DNA of 64,000 bases from positions 62,001-126,000 of the forward strand of contig NZ_WFLK01000009.1 of assembly GCF_009208565.1 (NCBI RefSeq), in the 5' to 3' direction. A program made the translations under genes and the position numbers. Under the pieces are notes generated by a model. The model was not told the origin of the DNA. It worked only from the letters and a program-made list of their open reading frames with translations, and searched no databases. This stretch comes from Janthinobacterium aquaticum (GTDB lineage Bacteria > Pseudomonadota > Gammaproteobacteria > Burkholderiales > Burkholderiaceae_D). Of the stretch, positions 37,150-46,897 are shown one piece after another (within the stretch, counting starts at the first letter, position 1; every line of letters starts with the position of its first letter).

Positions 37150-37815
37150 ATGATGGCACCACTTTCTGATCTGACCCCAATGGCGCCGATAGTGGCCACT
37201 CTCAACCACCTGCTGGCGCAGGAGCCGTGGGCGCGCCAGCAACTGGCGCGCCATGCCGGCAAGCTGGCCGTGATCGATACCGGTGCGCTGGCGCTGCGCC
37301 TGCGCATCGACAGCACCGGCCTGCTGGCAACGGCGCCGGCCGACGCGCCGGCCAGCGTCACCATCCGCGTCAAATTGTCCGACTTGCCGCTGATGGCGAA
37401 AAACCGCGAGCGTGCTTTTTCCTACGTCAAGATCGAGGGTGACGCCGAGTTGGCCAATACGCTGTCGCAAGTGGGCAAGAGCGTGCGCTGGGATGCCGAG
37501 CACGACCTGGAAAAGCTGTTTGGCCCTGTTCTCGGGTCTGCCTTGGCGCCCATTCTGGCCACGCGCCTGGTGACCGGCGCCCGGTCGGCGGTGGCCGCCG
37601 TGCAGGCCGGCCAGCAGAAACTGGCTGAAAACGTCGCTGAATATTTTCTCGACGAGCAGCCGCTGCTGATCCGCCCCACCAACCTGGCCGAGTATTCGGC
37701 CGGCGTCACGCGCGTGCGCGATGATGTCGAGCGCCTCGATAAACGTCTTGCCAGGCTGGAAAAGGCGCTTGCCGCCCGCCAGCCTTCACCACCATCATCG
37801 GATGTTCCTACATGA
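37150..37815 (+). CDS. ubiJ: Ubiquinone biosynthesis accessory factor UbiJ (SCP2 domain), 221 aa
   Basis: The N-terminal SCP2 sterol-carrier-like domain (about 15-115) binds the hydrophobic ubiquinone intermediates; the C-terminal part (about 180-221) is a coiled coil ([15 protein letters not shown]). UbiJ organises the soluble Ubi complex with UbiK. The sequence is divergent, but the position directly upstream of ubiB is diagnostic. ATG 37150 or 37153 is chosen; the frame upstream runs through the terminator and is not coding. It overlaps ubiB by 4 bases (ATGA). Confidence 0.82.
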   Translation: MMAPLSDLTPMAPIVATLNHLLAQEPWARQQLARHAGKLAVIDTGALALRLRIDSTGLLATAPADAPASVTIRVKLSDLPLMAKNRERAFSYVKIEGDAELANTLSQVGKSVRWDAEHDLEKLFGPVLGSALAPILATRLVTGARSAVAAVQAGQQKLAENVAEYFLDEQPLLIRPTNLAEYSAGVTRVRDDVERLDKRLARLEKALAARQPSPPSSDVPT

Positions 37816-39383
37816 TTCTGAAATTTTTGCGCCTGTTAAAAATCATCCGGGTTGCTGTCAAGTATGGTCTTGATGAGATAGCAATTTCTGGCTTGCAGGT
37901 TCCGCGCACGGCCAAGCTGATCGATACGGTCATTTTCTGGCGCGACCTGTCTTCGCCGCGTGGCTTGCGCCTGCGCCTGGCGCTCGAAGAGCTGGGGCCG
38001 ATCTTTGTCAAGTTTGGCCAGGTACTGTCGACCCGGCGCGACCTGATGCCGCCCGATATCGCCGATGAGCTGGCGCGTCTGCAGGACCGCGTGCCGCCGT
38101 TTGACTCGGACCTGGCCGTGGCGCAGATCACGCGTTCGCTGGGCGCGCCGCCCGACGTGCTGTTCGCGCAGTTCGACCGCGTACCGGTGGCGTCCGCCTC
38201 GATTGCCCAGGTGCATTTTGCCACCTTGCGCAATGGCAAGCAGGTGGCCGTCAAGGTCTTGCGTCCTGGCATGAAAAAGCTGATCGACGAAGACGTGGCG
38301 CTGATGCATATCGCCGCCGACTGGACCAGCCGCCTGTGGGCCGACAGCAAGCGCTTAAAACCGCGCGAGGTGGTGGGCGAATTCGACAAATATCTGCATG
38401 ACGAACTCGACCTGATGCGCGAGGCGGCCAACGCCAGCCAGCTGCGTCGCAACTTTGCCGAGTCGAACCTGCTGCTGGTGCCGGAGATGTACTGGGATTA
38501 TTGCTCCAGCAATGTGATCGTCATGGAGCGCATGAACGGCATTCCGGTGTCGCAGACCGAGCGCCTGGTCGAGGCCGGCGTGGACCTGCGCAAGCTGTCC
38601 ACCGATGGCGTCGAGATTTTCTTTACGCAGGTGTTTCGCGACGGCTTTTTCCACGCCGATATGCATCCGGGCAATATCCTGGTGTCGATCGAGCCCGAAT
38701 CGTTCGGCCGCTATATCGCGCTTGATTTCGGCATCGTTGGGACGCTGAACGACTACGACAAGGATTACCTGTCGCAAAACTTCCTGGCCTTTTTCCGCCG
38801 CGACTACAAGCGCGTGGCCGAGGCGCATATCGAGTCGGGCTGGGCGCCCAAGGAAACGCGCGTCGATGAACTGGAAGCGGCCGTGCGCGCCTGCTGTGAG
38901 CCGATCTTCGACCGTCCGCTGAAAGACATCTCGTTTGGCCAGGTGCTGCTGCGCCTGTTCCAGACCTCGCGCCGCTTCAATGTGGAAGTGCAGCCGCAAC
39001 TGGTGCTGCTGCAAAAGACGCTGCTCAATATCGAAGGCCTGGGTCGCCAGCTCGATCCGGAACTGGATCTGTGGAAAACCGCCAAGCCCTACCTGGAAAA
39101 ATGGATGAAGGATCAGGTCGGCGTGCAGGGCTTTGTCGAGCGCCTGCGCGCCGAGGCGCCGCGCTACGCGCATATCTTCCCGCAACTGCCGCGCCTGCTG
39201 CACCAGGCCCTGACGGTGGCTGGCGAGCCGCGCGAGAACGAGGTGGAGATCATGAAAACCCTGCTGGCCGAGCAGCAGCAGACCAATCGCCTGCTCAGTT
39301 TTATCGTCTATTTTGTCGGCGCCTTTGCTGTCGGTGCACTGGGCCTGCAGCTGTTTATGCGCTGGCATCCGCTGCCGTTTTAG
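37812..39383 (+). CDS. ubiB: UbiB, atypical protein-kinase-like ubiquinone biosynthesis factor
   Basis: Member of the ABC1/ADCK/UbiB family that uses ATP to support ubiquinone synthesis. The KxGQ motif is [14 protein letters not shown], the Ala-rich loop ASASIAQVH, the catalytic region HADMHPGN and the metal site DFGIVG. One or two membrane helices close the C-terminus (about 497-520). 523 aa matches the usual length. Coupled to ubiJ. Confidence 0.95.
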   Translation: MILKFLRLLKIIRVAVKYGLDEIAISGLQVPRTAKLIDTVIFWRDLSSPRGLRLRLALEELGPIFVKFGQVLSTRRDLMPPDIADELARLQDRVPPFDSDLAVAQITRSLGAPPDVLFAQFDRVPVASASIAQVHFATLRNGKQVAVKVLRPGMKKLIDEDVALMHIAADWTSRLWADSKRLKPREVVGEFDKYLHDELDLMREAANASQLRRNFAESNLLLVPEMYWDYCSSNVIVMERMNGIPVSQTERLVEAGVDLRKLSTDGVEIFFTQVFRDGFFHADMHPGNILVSIEPESFGRYIALDFGIVGTLNDYDKDYLSQNFLAFFRRDYKRVAEAHIESGWAPKETRVDELEAAVRACCEPIFDRPLKDISFGQVLLRLFQTSRRFNVEVQPQLVLLQKTLLNIEGLGRQLDPELDLWKTAKPYLEKWMKDQVGVQGFVERLRAEAPRYAHIFPQLPRLLHQALTVAGEPRENEVEIMKTLLAEQQQTNRLLSFIVYFVGAFAVGALGLQLFMRWHPLPF

Positions 39384-39401
39384 CGCCTTGAAAGGGAAGT
39401 G

Positions 39402-40016
39402 ATGACTGACTCCGGCGCGCCATTCACGATACGCGATCCGCTGTCGCCAGCGTTCTGGGACGAGCGCTTCGAGCGCCAGTTCACGCCGTGGGACCAGGGC
39501 GGCGTGCCGGCCCGGGTGCGCGCGTTTGTGGAAAACAGCCCGGCGCCGCTGCATTGCCTGATTCCCGGCTGTGGCTCGGCCTACGAGCTGGTGCATATGC
39601 TGGCGCATCAGTGGGACGCCACCGCCATCGACTTTTCCCCGGGTGCCGTGGCCAGTGCGCAGGCGGTGCTGGGCGAGCGGTCCGCCCATGTGGTGCTGGC
39701 CGATTTTTTCAGCTACCAGCCGGGCGCGCCGCTCGACCTGATCTATGAGCGTGCATTCTTGTGCGCCATGCCGCGCACTATGTGGCCGCAGGTGGCCGCG
39801 CGCTGGGCGCAGCTGCTGCCTGCTGGCGCCATGCTGGCCGGCTACTTCTTTTTTGACGACAACGCCAAGGGCCCACCGTTCGGCATCGCGCGTGAACAGC
39901 TGGTGGCCTTGCTGGCGCCGCATTTCGATTGCGTGGCTGATGAAGCCGTCGACGATTCGATCGCCGTATTTGCCGGCCGCGAGCGCTGGATGCAATGGCG
40001 CCGCCGTACCGCCTGA
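39402..40016 (+). CDS. Thiopurine S-methyltransferase-family SAM methyltransferase, 204 aa
   Basis: Begins DPLSPAFWDERFERQFTPWD-like, the TPMT-family opening. SAM motif I is IPGCGSAYE, and the acidic residue ends the second strand in ATAIDFSP. Bacterial relatives methylate thiols or selenium/tellurium compounds; the substrate is unknown. GGGA lies before ATG 39402. 18 bases after ubiB, so likely in the same transcript. Confidence 0.85.
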   Translation: MTDSGAPFTIRDPLSPAFWDERFERQFTPWDQGGVPARVRAFVENSPAPLHCLIPGCGSAYELVHMLAHQWDATAIDFSPGAVASAQAVLGERSAHVVLADFFSYQPGAPLDLIYERAFLCAMPRTMWPQVAARWAQLLPAGAMLAGYFFFDDNAKGPPFGIAREQLVALLAPHFDCVADEAVDDSIAVFAGRERWMQWRRRTA

Positions 40017-40094
40017 GGTGGCCCGGTCAATTTTCGTTAGCGCGGCGGAAAAGCTTTATAATTCAGGGTTTTTGATGATTTTTGCGGAGTTGTG

Positions 40095-40400
40095 ATGCCG
40101 ATTTACGCTTACCGCTGTACAGAGTGTGGTTTTGCCAAAGATGTCTTGCAAAAGCTCTCTGATCCAGTGCTGACGGTTTGCCTGTCGTGTGGCAAGCCCA
40201 GTTTCAAGAAACAATTGACCGCTGCCGGTTTCCAGTTGAAGGGTACCGGCTGGTACGCCACCGATTTCCGCGGCGGCACGGCGCCGACCACGGCCTTGCC
40301 GACCGGGCCGGTCGACAGCGCCAAGCCGGCCGCTGCCGACAGCGCACCGGCGGCGCCAGCTGCTGCTGCGCCAGCGCCTGCAGCACCGAAGGCGGACTGA
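40095..40400 (+). CDS. FmdB-type zinc-ribbon protein, 101 aa
   Basis: The N-terminal zinc ribbon has the four Cys in CTEC and, 18 residues later, CLSCG (YAYRCTECGF near the start is the FmdB/CxxC_CxxC_SSSS signature). The last 40 residues are an Ala/Pro-rich low-complexity tail. Role unknown; regulation of translation or transcription has been proposed for relatives. GGAG lies before ATG 40095, and a TATAAT at 40057-40062 may be its own promoter. Confidence 0.85.
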   Translation: MPIYAYRCTECGFAKDVLQKLSDPVLTVCLSCGKPSFKKQLTAAGFQLKGTGWYATDFRGGTAPTTALPTGPVDSAKPAAADSAPAAPAAAAPAPAAPKAD

Positions 40401-40445
40401 CGCCATGCGGCGCAAGCCGCAGCTTTTTCCCTTACCGAGACACCG

Positions 40446-41087
40446 ATGCGTAAATACTTTATTACCGGACTGTTGATACTCGTACCCCTGGCCATTACGC
40501 TGTGGGTACTCAATCTGGTGATCGGCACGCTGGACCAGTCGCTGTTGCTGGTGCCTAAACGTTTCCGTCCCGATTCGCTGTTCGGCTTCGACCTGCCTGG
40601 CCTGGGCACGATACTGACCATCGTGATCGTGTTCCTGACGGGCTTGCTGACCAACAATCTGGTCGGCAACTACGTGGTGCGCATGTGGGAAAAGCTGTTG
40701 CAGCGTATACCGATCGTCAATTCCCTGTATTCCAGCGTCAAGCAGGTGTCCGATACGCTGTTTTCATCGTCGGGCAACGCTTTTCGCAAGGCCGTGCTGA
40801 TCCCGTATCCACACCAGAATTCATGGACCATCGCTTTCCTGACCGGCGTGCCCGGCGGCGATGTGGCCAATCATCTGGTGGGCGACTATGTCAGCGTGTA
40901 CGTGCCAACCACGCCCAATCCCACGTCAGGCTTTTTCCTGATGATGAAGCGCAGCGATGTCGTCGAGCTCGACATGAGCGTCGATGCCGCGCTCAAATAC
41001 ATCGTCTCGATGGGCGTGGTGGCGCCGGCGGAAGTTGTCGCAGTAGTAGCCCCTGACCTGGCTCCGGTATCGGCCGCCAAACAATAA
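40446..41087 (+). CDS. DUF502 inner membrane protein, 213 aa
   Basis: Two N-terminal membrane helices (about 5-28 and 55-78) are followed by a conserved cytoplasmic domain with [36 protein letters not shown] and [17 protein letters not shown], the DUF502 hallmarks. The gene precedes aspS in many betaproteobacteria. Function unknown. A GC hairpin without T-run (41095-41116) separates it from aspS. Confidence 0.88.
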   Translation: MRKYFITGLLILVPLAITLWVLNLVIGTLDQSLLLVPKRFRPDSLFGFDLPGLGTILTIVIVFLTGLLTNNLVGNYVVRMWEKLLQRIPIVNSLYSSVKQVSDTLFSSSGNAFRKAVLIPYPHQNSWTIAFLTGVPGGDVANHLVGDYVSVYVPTTPNPTSGFFLMMKRSDVVELDMSVDAALKYIVSMGVVAPAEVVAVVAPDLAPVSAAKQ

Positions 41088-41160
41088 AGGCAGGCGCCCG
41101 GGCAGCAAGCCGGGCGGCCGCCGGATCGAACATTCAAAACTAACCTGGACTGAGAAATTT

Positions 41161-42966
41161 ATGTCAATGCGTACTCAATACTGCGGCCTCGTCACCGAAG
41201 CCATGCTTGGTCAAACCGTCAGCCTGTGCGGCTGGGTGCATCGCCGCCGTGACCACGGCAGCCTGATTTTCATCGACCTGCGCGACCGCGAAGGCCTGGT
41301 GCAGATCGTCTGCAATCCGGAGCAAGCCGAGATGTTCAAGGTTGCCGAGGCAGTGCGCAATGAATTCTGCCTGCGCGTGACTGGCGTGGTGACCAACCGT
41401 ATCGAAGGCACGGTCAACAACAACCTGAAATCGGGCAAGATCGAAGTGGTGTGCTCGGAACTGGAAGTGCTGAACGCCTCGGTGCCGGTACCGTTCCAGC
41501 TCGACGACGACAACCTGTCGGAAACCACCCGCCTGACTCATCGCGTGCTGGACCTGCGCCGTCCGCAAATGCAGAACAACCTGCGCCTGCGTTACAAGGT
41601 GACGATGGAAGTGCGCAAGTACCTCGACAACCTGGGCTTTATCGATATCGAAACGCCGATGCTGACCAAGTCGACCCCGGAAGGCGCGCGCGACTACCTG
41701 GTGCCATCGCGTGTGAACGCCGGTAACTTCTTCGCCCTGCCGCAATCGCCACAGCTGTTCAAGCAGCTGCTGATGGTGGCCAACTTCGACCGCTACTACC
41801 AGATCACTAAGTGCTTCCGCGACGAAGACCTGCGCGCTGACCGTCAGCCTGAATTTACCCAGATCGACTGCGAAACGTCGTTCCTGACCGAACAGGAAAT
41901 CCGCGATCTGTTCGAAGACATGATCCGCGTGGTGTTCAAGAACACGCTCGATATCGACCTGCCTAACCCGTTCCCGGTGATGGACTACGCCGAAGCGATG
42001 GGTCTGTACGGTTCGGACAAGCCGGACATGCGCGTCAAGCTGGCCTTTACCGACCTGACCGACGTGATGAAAGACGTCGACTTCAAGGTCTTCTCGGGTG
42101 CCGCCAACATGGCCAACGGCCGTGTGGTGGGCCTCCTGGTGCCAGGCGGCGGCGCCATGCCACGTTCGGAAATCGACGCCTACACGCAATTTGTCGGTAT
42201 CTATGGCGCCAAGGGCCTGGCCTACATCAAGGTCAATGAAAAAGCCAAGGGCCGTGACGGCCTGCAGTCGCCGATCGTGAAGAACCTGCACGATGCAGCG
42301 CTGGCACAGATCATCGAACTGACCAAGGCGCAAGACGGCGACCTGATCTTCTTCGGCGCCGACAAGGCCAAGGTCGTCAACGACGCCATCGGCGCGCTGC
42401 GCGTGAAGATCGGCCACAGCGAATTTGGCAAGAAGAGCGGCCTGTTTGACGACGTGTGGAAGCCATTGTGGGTGGTGGACTTCCCGATGTTCGAACACGA
42501 CGAAGAAGCCGACCGCTGGACCGCGACCCACCATCCGTTCACGGCGCCGAAAGACGGCCATGAAGATATGCTGGAAACCAATCCGGGCGCCTGCATCGCC
42601 AAGGCCTACGACATGGTGCTGAACGGCTGGGAACTGGGCGGCGGCTCGATCCGTATCCACCGCGAGGAAGTGCAGTCGAAAGTGTTCCGCGCACTGAAGA
42701 TCGATGCCGAAGAAGCCCAACTGAAGTTCGGCTTCCTGCTCGACGCCCTGCAATACGGCGCGCCACCGCATGGCGGCCTGGCATTCGGCCTGGATCGTAT
42801 CGTGACCATGATGACCGGTTCCGAATCGATCCGCGACGTGATCGCCTTCCCGAAAACCCAGCGCGCGCAAGACCTGCTGACCCACGCACCGTCGGAAGTC
42901 GACGAGAAGCAACTGCGCGAGCTGCATATCCGCCTGCGCAATCCAGAGCCGAAGGTCGCTGGTTAA
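41161..42966 (+). CDS. aspS: Aspartyl-tRNA synthetase
   Basis: Class II synthetase, 601 aa. N-terminal OB-fold anticodon-binding domain (about 1-105, [21 protein letters not shown]), catalytic domain with motif 2 [16 protein letters not shown], the bacterial GAD insertion (about 290-420) and motif 3 [10 protein letters not shown]. The bacterial type of most proteobacteria without AsnRS can be non-discriminating; this cannot be read safely here. Followed by a cluster of REP-like palindromes. Confidence 0.97.
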   Translation: MSMRTQYCGLVTEAMLGQTVSLCGWVHRRRDHGSLIFIDLRDREGLVQIVCNPEQAEMFKVAEAVRNEFCLRVTGVVTNRIEGTVNNNLKSGKIEVVCSELEVLNASVPVPFQLDDDNLSETTRLTHRVLDLRRPQMQNNLRLRYKVTMEVRKYLDNLGFIDIETPMLTKSTPEGARDYLVPSRVNAGNFFALPQSPQLFKQLLMVANFDRYYQITKCFRDEDLRADRQPEFTQIDCETSFLTEQEIRDLFEDMIRVVFKNTLDIDLPNPFPVMDYAEAMGLYGSDKPDMRVKLAFTDLTDVMKDVDFKVFSGAANMANGRVVGLLVPGGGAMPRSEIDAYTQFVGIYGAKGLAYIKVNEKAKGRDGLQSPIVKNLHDAALAQIIELTKAQDGDLIFFGADKAKVVNDAIGALRVKIGHSEFGKKSGLFDDVWKPLWVVDFPMFEHDEEADRWTATHHPFTAPKDGHEDMLETNPGACIAKAYDMVLNGWELGGGSIRIHREEVQSKVFRALKIDAEEAQLKFGFLLDALQYGAPPHGGLAFGLDRIVTMMTGSESIRDVIAFPKTQRAQDLLTHAPSEVDEKQLRELHIRLRNPEPKVAG

Positions 42967-42972
42967 TAACGA

Positions 42973-43158
42973 CGTAGGTCGGATTAGGTCGGGCCGCGCA
43001 GGCTCCGGAGGGGCCGTAATCCGACAACATTGTTGGCCTCAGGTGTTGTCGGATTACGCGCTTGCGCGCTAATCTGCCCGCGGAGGGGTGGTAATACGAT
43101 ACATTGCTCGCTTATCGGATGTTGTCGGATTACGCCGTTCCGGCTAATCCGACCTACG
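42973..43158. repeat. Cluster of three REP-like palindromes between aspS and nudB
   Basis: Unit 1 (42973-43028) starts GTAGGTCGGATTAG and ends CCGTAATCCGACAAC, with a longer, interrupted loop. Unit 2 (43044-43074) is GTTGTCGGATTACGCGC/GCGCGCTAATC and is degenerate at its right end. Unit 3 (43121-43158) is GTTGTCGGATTACGCC/GGCTAATCCGACCTACG, intact. Units alternate in orientation. They occupy nearly the whole gap and probably limit read-through or protect the aspS mRNA end. Confidence 0.8.
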
Positions 43159-43186
43159 CGGCATGACCGTCTGTTCCCTTTACGCC

Positions 43187-43639
43187 ATGACACACAAAAT
43201 CCCCGTTTCCGTCCTGGTCGTGATCCATACCCCCGAACTCGAGGTGCTGGTGATGGAGCGCGCCGGCCAGCCAGGGTTCTGGCAGTCGGTGACCGGTTCG
43301 GTCGATGCACTGGACGAACCGTTGGACCAGGCCGCTGCGCGCGAACTGTTTGAAGAAACCGGCATCGTTGCCGACGGCCGCCAGATCGCGCTGCGCGACT
43401 GGAACTTGTCGAACGTCTACGAGATTTACCCTGTCTGGCGCCACCGTTATGCGCCGGGCGTGACGCGCAATACCGAGCATGTCTTCAGCGTGCAGGTGCC
43501 GCGCGACACTATCATTACGCTTAGCCCGCGCGAGCATTTGCAATATGCGTGGCTGCCGCACCTGGCTGCCGCCGACAAATGTTTTTCCGCTTCCAACGCG
43601 GAAGCGATACTGCAACTGCCTGCGTTTACTTTTTTGTAG
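43187..43639 (+). CDS. nudB: Dihydroneopterin triphosphate diphosphatase (Nudix)
   Basis: Folate-pathway Nudix hydrolase, 150 aa. The Nudix box reads GSVDALDEPLDQAAARELFEETGI (G-x5-E...REx2EE pattern, here slightly shifted with D in place of the first Glu). Other family segments are FWQSVTG and HVFSVQVP. ATG 43187 is preferred; ATG 43163 in the same frame touches the REP cluster. Downstream position of aspS is the same as in many gamma- and betaproteobacteria. Confidence 0.88.
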   Translation: MTHKIPVSVLVVIHTPELEVLVMERAGQPGFWQSVTGSVDALDEPLDQAAARELFEETGIVADGRQIALRDWNLSNVYEIYPVWRHRYAPGVTRNTEHVFSVQVPRDTIITLSPREHLQYAWLPHLAAADKCFSASNAEAILQLPAFTFL

Positions 43640-43648
43640 AAAGCACCC

Positions 43649-43942
43649 ATGTTGAACTGGACCAATCTGACGCTGCAGCAAAAGCTGATCAGCGTGCTGG
43701 GCATCGCGCTGTGCCTGTGCGTAATCCTGGCGCTATTCCGCTTTACGCCGCCTGATCGCACGCCGCCGATCGGCCTGTGGCTGATGGCCATCGGCTGGCT
43801 GCTGCACCCTGGCGCCTTTATCAAGGGCAAGCGCACGGTGGCCTGGCGCGGTGCGCCGTTGCTGGTCAAGATCGTCTGGGCTGGCGGCATTACGGCACTG
43901 CTGGTGAGCGTCACGGCTGGCGTCGGGCGCATGCTGGCCTGA
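43649..43942 (+). CDS. Small membrane protein, first of a tandem pair, 97 aa
   Basis: Three predicted membrane segments (about 12-31, 40-54 and 70-92). It opens MLNWTNLTLQQKLISVLG. A central LLHPGAFIKGKRTVAWRGAP joins helices two and three. It aligns over its whole length with the next gene, including MLNW, LLHP and an Arg/Lys-rich cytoplasmic-type loop before AP. Family not recognised. 9 bases after nudB. Confidence 0.7.
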   Translation: MLNWTNLTLQQKLISVLGIALCLCVILALFRFTPPDRTPPIGLWLMAIGWLLHPGAFIKGKRTVAWRGAPLLVKIVWAGGITALLVSVTAGVGRMLA

Positions 43943-43964
43943 ACCTGTTTTTGAAAGTGTTTTT

Positions 43965-44264
43965 ATGCTGAACTGGTCACAACTGTCCACCATGCAACGC
44001 CTGATCAGTCTGGTGTTCCTGTCATTTGTCTGCATGTCGCTGTACTCGGTTCTCTTTGCGCAACAGGCGCATACGAGAGTGCCGCAACTTGGCCTTCCGC
44101 TGCTGATGCTGGGCTGTCTGCTCCATCCTCGCTTTTTTGCCGGCGGCCGCGGCGCTTTTTCTTGGCATAGCGCGCCCATGGTGGTCAGGGTGCTGTGGAT
44201 CGTTGGTGCGGTCGTTGGCGCAGTCAGTGCGGCGCAAAGCTGGTTCCTGGTGCTGACCTCCTGA
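43965..44264 (+). CDS. Small membrane protein, second of the tandem pair, 99 aa
   Basis: Paralogue of the gene 22 bases upstream: same start (MLNWSQLSTMQRLISLV), the same LLHPRFFAGGRGAF loop, the same three membrane segments and SAPMVVRVLW aligned to GAPLLVKIVW. Divergence is high at the nucleotide level, so the duplication is old. They may form a hetero-oligomer. Function unknown. Confidence 0.7.
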   Translation: MLNWSQLSTMQRLISLVFLSFVCMSLYSVLFAQQAHTRVPQLGLPLLMLGCLLHPRFFAGGRGAFSWHSAPMVVRVLWIVGAVVGAVSAAQSWFLVLTS

Positions 44265-44336
44265 AATCTTGCCGGACGTGCGCACGCGCACGTTTGCTTG
44301 CTGCAGTATCGTGGCGTCTCGGAGTAGAATCGACGC

Positions 44337-45158
44337 ATGAAAATCCGCGTAGCAACTTATAATATTCATAAGGGCGTGTCTTCGGTACGAGGCCTGCCGC
44401 GTGTGCATGCGCTCAAGCAGGCGATTGCCCTGTTTGATGCCGATGTGGTGTTCCTGCAGGAAGTGCAGGGCAAGCATGACCACAAGGCGGCCCGCTTCGG
44501 CGCCGAAAGCCATGGCCACAAGCATTGGCCGGAAACTTCGCAGCACGAATTTTTTGCCGGCGCCGAACACCATAGCGCCTATGGCATGAATGCCGTGTAT
44601 GACCATGGCCACCATGGCAACGCCCTGCTCAGCCGTTATCCGATCAGCTCGCAAATCAACCACGATGTGTCCGACCATGCTTACGAGCAGCGCGGCATCC
44701 TGCATTGCGTGCTCAAGACGCCCAAGGCCGATGTGCATTGCTATGTGGTGCACTTGGGCCTTTTTGAAGCCGGGCGCGGGCGCCAGACGCAGGCGCTGAT
44801 CGACGCCGTGCTGGAATCGGCGCCCAATGGCGAGCCGGTGATTATTGCCGGCGACTTCAACGACTGGCGCAATACCCTCAGCGACAAATTGCGCAATGCG
44901 CTGGGCGTGGTGGAGGTATTCGATCAGCGCGCGTCGAACTCGGCGCTGGGCGACCTGGTGCGCACGCTGGCGCGCCGCCAGAGCCGCCCTCCGGCGCCGG
45001 TACCGGCGCGTACTTTCCCGGCTGCCTTGCCGTGGTTCCGGCTGGACCGCATCTACGTGCGCGGTTTTCAGGTGGAAGGCGCGCAGGTGATGCATGGTTC
45101 ATTATGGGCAAAACTGTCCGACCATGCGCCTATCGTCGCGGCCCTGAAACTGGCGTAG
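44337..45158 (+). CDS. Endonuclease/exonuclease/phosphatase-family protein, 273 aa
   Basis: DNase I-like fold with the expected motifs: VATYNIHKGV (Asn ligand), FLQEVQG (Glu ligand), the IIAGDFNDW motif (Asp/Asn), and a C-terminal SDHAPIVA (catalytic Asp-His). Relatives next to cardiolipin synthase genes are common (YbhP-like in E. coli), which suggests a phospholipid-related phosphodiesterase rather than a nuclease. 10 bases upstream of clsB. Confidence 0.87.
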   Translation: MKIRVATYNIHKGVSSVRGLPRVHALKQAIALFDADVVFLQEVQGKHDHKAARFGAESHGHKHWPETSQHEFFAGAEHHSAYGMNAVYDHGHHGNALLSRYPISSQINHDVSDHAYEQRGILHCVLKTPKADVHCYVVHLGLFEAGRGRQTQALIDAVLESAPNGEPVIIAGDFNDWRNTLSDKLRNALGVVEVFDQRASNSALGDLVRTLARRQSRPPAPVPARTFPAALPWFRLDRIYVRGFQVEGAQVMHGSLWAKLSDHAPIVAALKLA

Positions 45159-45167
45159 ACTGCCTGC

Positions 45168-46331
45168 ATGCGCTCAGTCAACTACATCGCCCATAACGAC
45201 GTCCAGCTGCTACATTGCGGTACCGATTATTTTCCGGCGCTGATCGGCGCGATCGACGGCGCCCGGCGCGAAGTCTATTTCGAGACCTATATCTTTGCCG
45301 ACGACGCGACCGGCACCCTGGTGATCGAGGCGTTGATGCGCGCGGCGCAGCGCGGCGTGCTGGTCTGCATGATTACCGACTGGTTCGGCACGGGACGGCG
45401 CCGCATCAACGCCATGCATGCGCAGCTCGAAGCGGCCGGCGTGCATCACCGCGTCTTCAATCCCTGGTTCCTGGGCGGCATTGCCCGTACCCACCGCAAG
45501 ATCTGCGTGGTCGACAGCGAGGTGGCGCTGGTGGGCGGCATCAATATCAACGACGACATGTTCTGCGACTACGACCACAACATCAGCTTGGCCGCACCGC
45601 GCTGGGATTTTGCGGTGCAGGTCAGGGGGCCGCTGGTCGAGGCGATCCATACCGAAGCGCAGGCGCAGTGGGCGCGCCTGGGCAAGATGAACCTGGTGCG
45701 GCGCATCAAGCTGTACAACAAGATGCGCGGCGTGAGCAAGGAACTGGCAAAGAACCCTGTGGTGGCCGGCTTCGTGGTGCGCGACAACCTGCGCAACCGC
45801 CGCACCATCCAGCGCGCCTATCTGCAGGCGCTGGGCCAGGCCAGGCACAGCGTGCTGCTGGCCAACCCGTATTTTGCGCCCGGTCACAAGCTGCGCCGCG
45901 CCTTGCGCAATGCCGCCCAGCGCGGCGTGGACGTAGTGCTGCTGATCGGCGTGGGCGAGTTTCATCTGCAGGATGCGGTGGCGCATTCCTTTTATCCCAA
46001 GCTGCTCGATGCCGGCGTCAAGATCGTCGAATACCGCAAGACCCAGCTGCACGCCAAGGTGGCGGTGGTTGATGACGACTGGGCCACGGTGGGCTCGAGC
46101 AATATCGATGCCCTGAGCCTGTTCCTGAACCAGGAAGCCAATGTGGTGATCAAGGATGCGGCGTTTGCGCATGCCTTGCGCAAGCATATCGAACAGGGCA
46201 TTGCCGACGGCACGGTGATCCACCAGGACGACTTCAAGCATATCGGCCGCGTGCGCCGCTTCGGCTACGGCGTGGCGTTCTGGATGTACCGGCTGGTAAT
46301 GCGCATTTTTTCCGTAGGCAGGTATGCATGA
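45168..46331 (+). CDS. clsB: Cardiolipin synthase B-type phospholipase D-family enzyme
   Basis: Makes cardiolipin at the inner membrane. Two HKD motifs are complete: HRKICVVDSEVALVGG and HAKVAVVDDDWATVGSSN. 387 aa fits ClsB (413 in E. coli), without the N-terminal membrane helices of ClsA. Co-transcribed with the EEP-family gene, as ybhP-clsB in E. coli, and overlaps the Hsp15 gene by 4 bases. Confidence 0.9.
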   Translation: MRSVNYIAHNDVQLLHCGTDYFPALIGAIDGARREVYFETYIFADDATGTLVIEALMRAAQRGVLVCMITDWFGTGRRRINAMHAQLEAAGVHHRVFNPWFLGGIARTHRKICVVDSEVALVGGININDDMFCDYDHNISLAAPRWDFAVQVRGPLVEAIHTEAQAQWARLGKMNLVRRIKLYNKMRGVSKELAKNPVVAGFVVRDNLRNRRTIQRAYLQALGQARHSVLLANPYFAPGHKLRRALRNAAQRGVDVVLLIGVGEFHLQDAVAHSFYPKLLDAGVKIVEYRKTQLHAKVAVVDDDWATVGSSNIDALSLFLNQEANVVIKDAAFAHALRKHIEQGIADGTVIHQDDFKHIGRVRRFGYGVAFWMYRLVMRIFSVGRYA

Positions 46332-46741
46332 GTAAAGAAACAAGCAATCAGGCTGGCGACATGAACGCCATGCGCCTGGACAAATGGCTGTGGGCGGCGC
46401 GCTTTTTCAAGACGCGCACGCTGGCCAGCGAGGCGGTCGAGACCGGCAAGGTGAAACTGGGCGGCGAACACGTCAAGCCGGCGCGCAACTTGCGCGTGGG
46501 CGACAAGCTGCTGATCGACAACGGTTCCGACAGCTGGGAGGTCGGCGTACTGGGCCTGTCCGACAAGCGCGGCGCGGCCCCGGTGGCGCGCCTGCTGTAC
46601 GCGGAAACGCAGGCCAGCATTGCACGGCGCGAGCAGACGGCGGAAGAACGCAAGCTGTTCCGCGAACCGGGCAGCACCATCAAGGGGCGGCCGACCAAGC
46701 GCGACCGCCGTCAATTGAGCAAGGCCGGCGACCATTCCTGA
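46328..46741 (+). CDS. hslR: Hsp15-like RNA-binding S4 protein
   Basis: S4 RNA-binding domain at about 14-75 (MRLDKWLWAARFFKTRTLAS, then KLGGEHVKPARNLRVGDKL), followed by a basic tail (GRPTKRDRRQLSK). Hsp15 recognises stalled 50S subunits carrying peptidyl-tRNA. ATG 46328 overlaps the clsB stop; the Met at codon 15 is a possible start too. Confidence 0.88.
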   Translation: MSKETSNQAGDMNAMRLDKWLWAARFFKTRTLASEAVETGKVKLGGEHVKPARNLRVGDKLLIDNGSDSWEVGVLGLSDKRGAAPVARLLYAETQASIARREQTAEERKLFREPGSTIKGRPTKRDRRQLSKAGDHS

Positions 46742-46795
46742 GGCCGGCTGTCTGCTGCAGTGCATCAATAGAAGAGCAACTCTAAAGTTCCCGTT

Positions 46796-46809
46796 TGACT
46801 TTTAAGTCA
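46796..46809. promoter_or_regulatory. Inverted repeat TGACTT-N2-AAGTCA upstream of the TetR gene
   Basis: Six-base half-sites, perfectly inverted around two bases, overlapping a TTGACT (46795-46800) that could be a -35. GATAAT at 46815-46820 is close behind but with a short spacer (14). It lies 88 bases before the regulator start and is a candidate operator for the TetR protein of the beta-oxidation cluster. Confidence 0.45.
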
Positions 46810-46897
46810 CAGTGGATAATAGTACGAGCGTTCGGATTTTTTCAAGGCGTGCTTTTTTTTGCCTCGATGATCCGCAGATCGGCTTTATCAATATGGA

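Noticed and set aside
38355-39995. A 546-codon minus-strand frame
   Set aside because: Shadow of ubiB and the TPMT-family gene, with no recognisable protein features.
41095-41116. Terminator between the DUF502 gene and aspS
   Set aside because: CGCCCGG/CCGGGCG hairpin without T residues, and read-through into aspS is expected.
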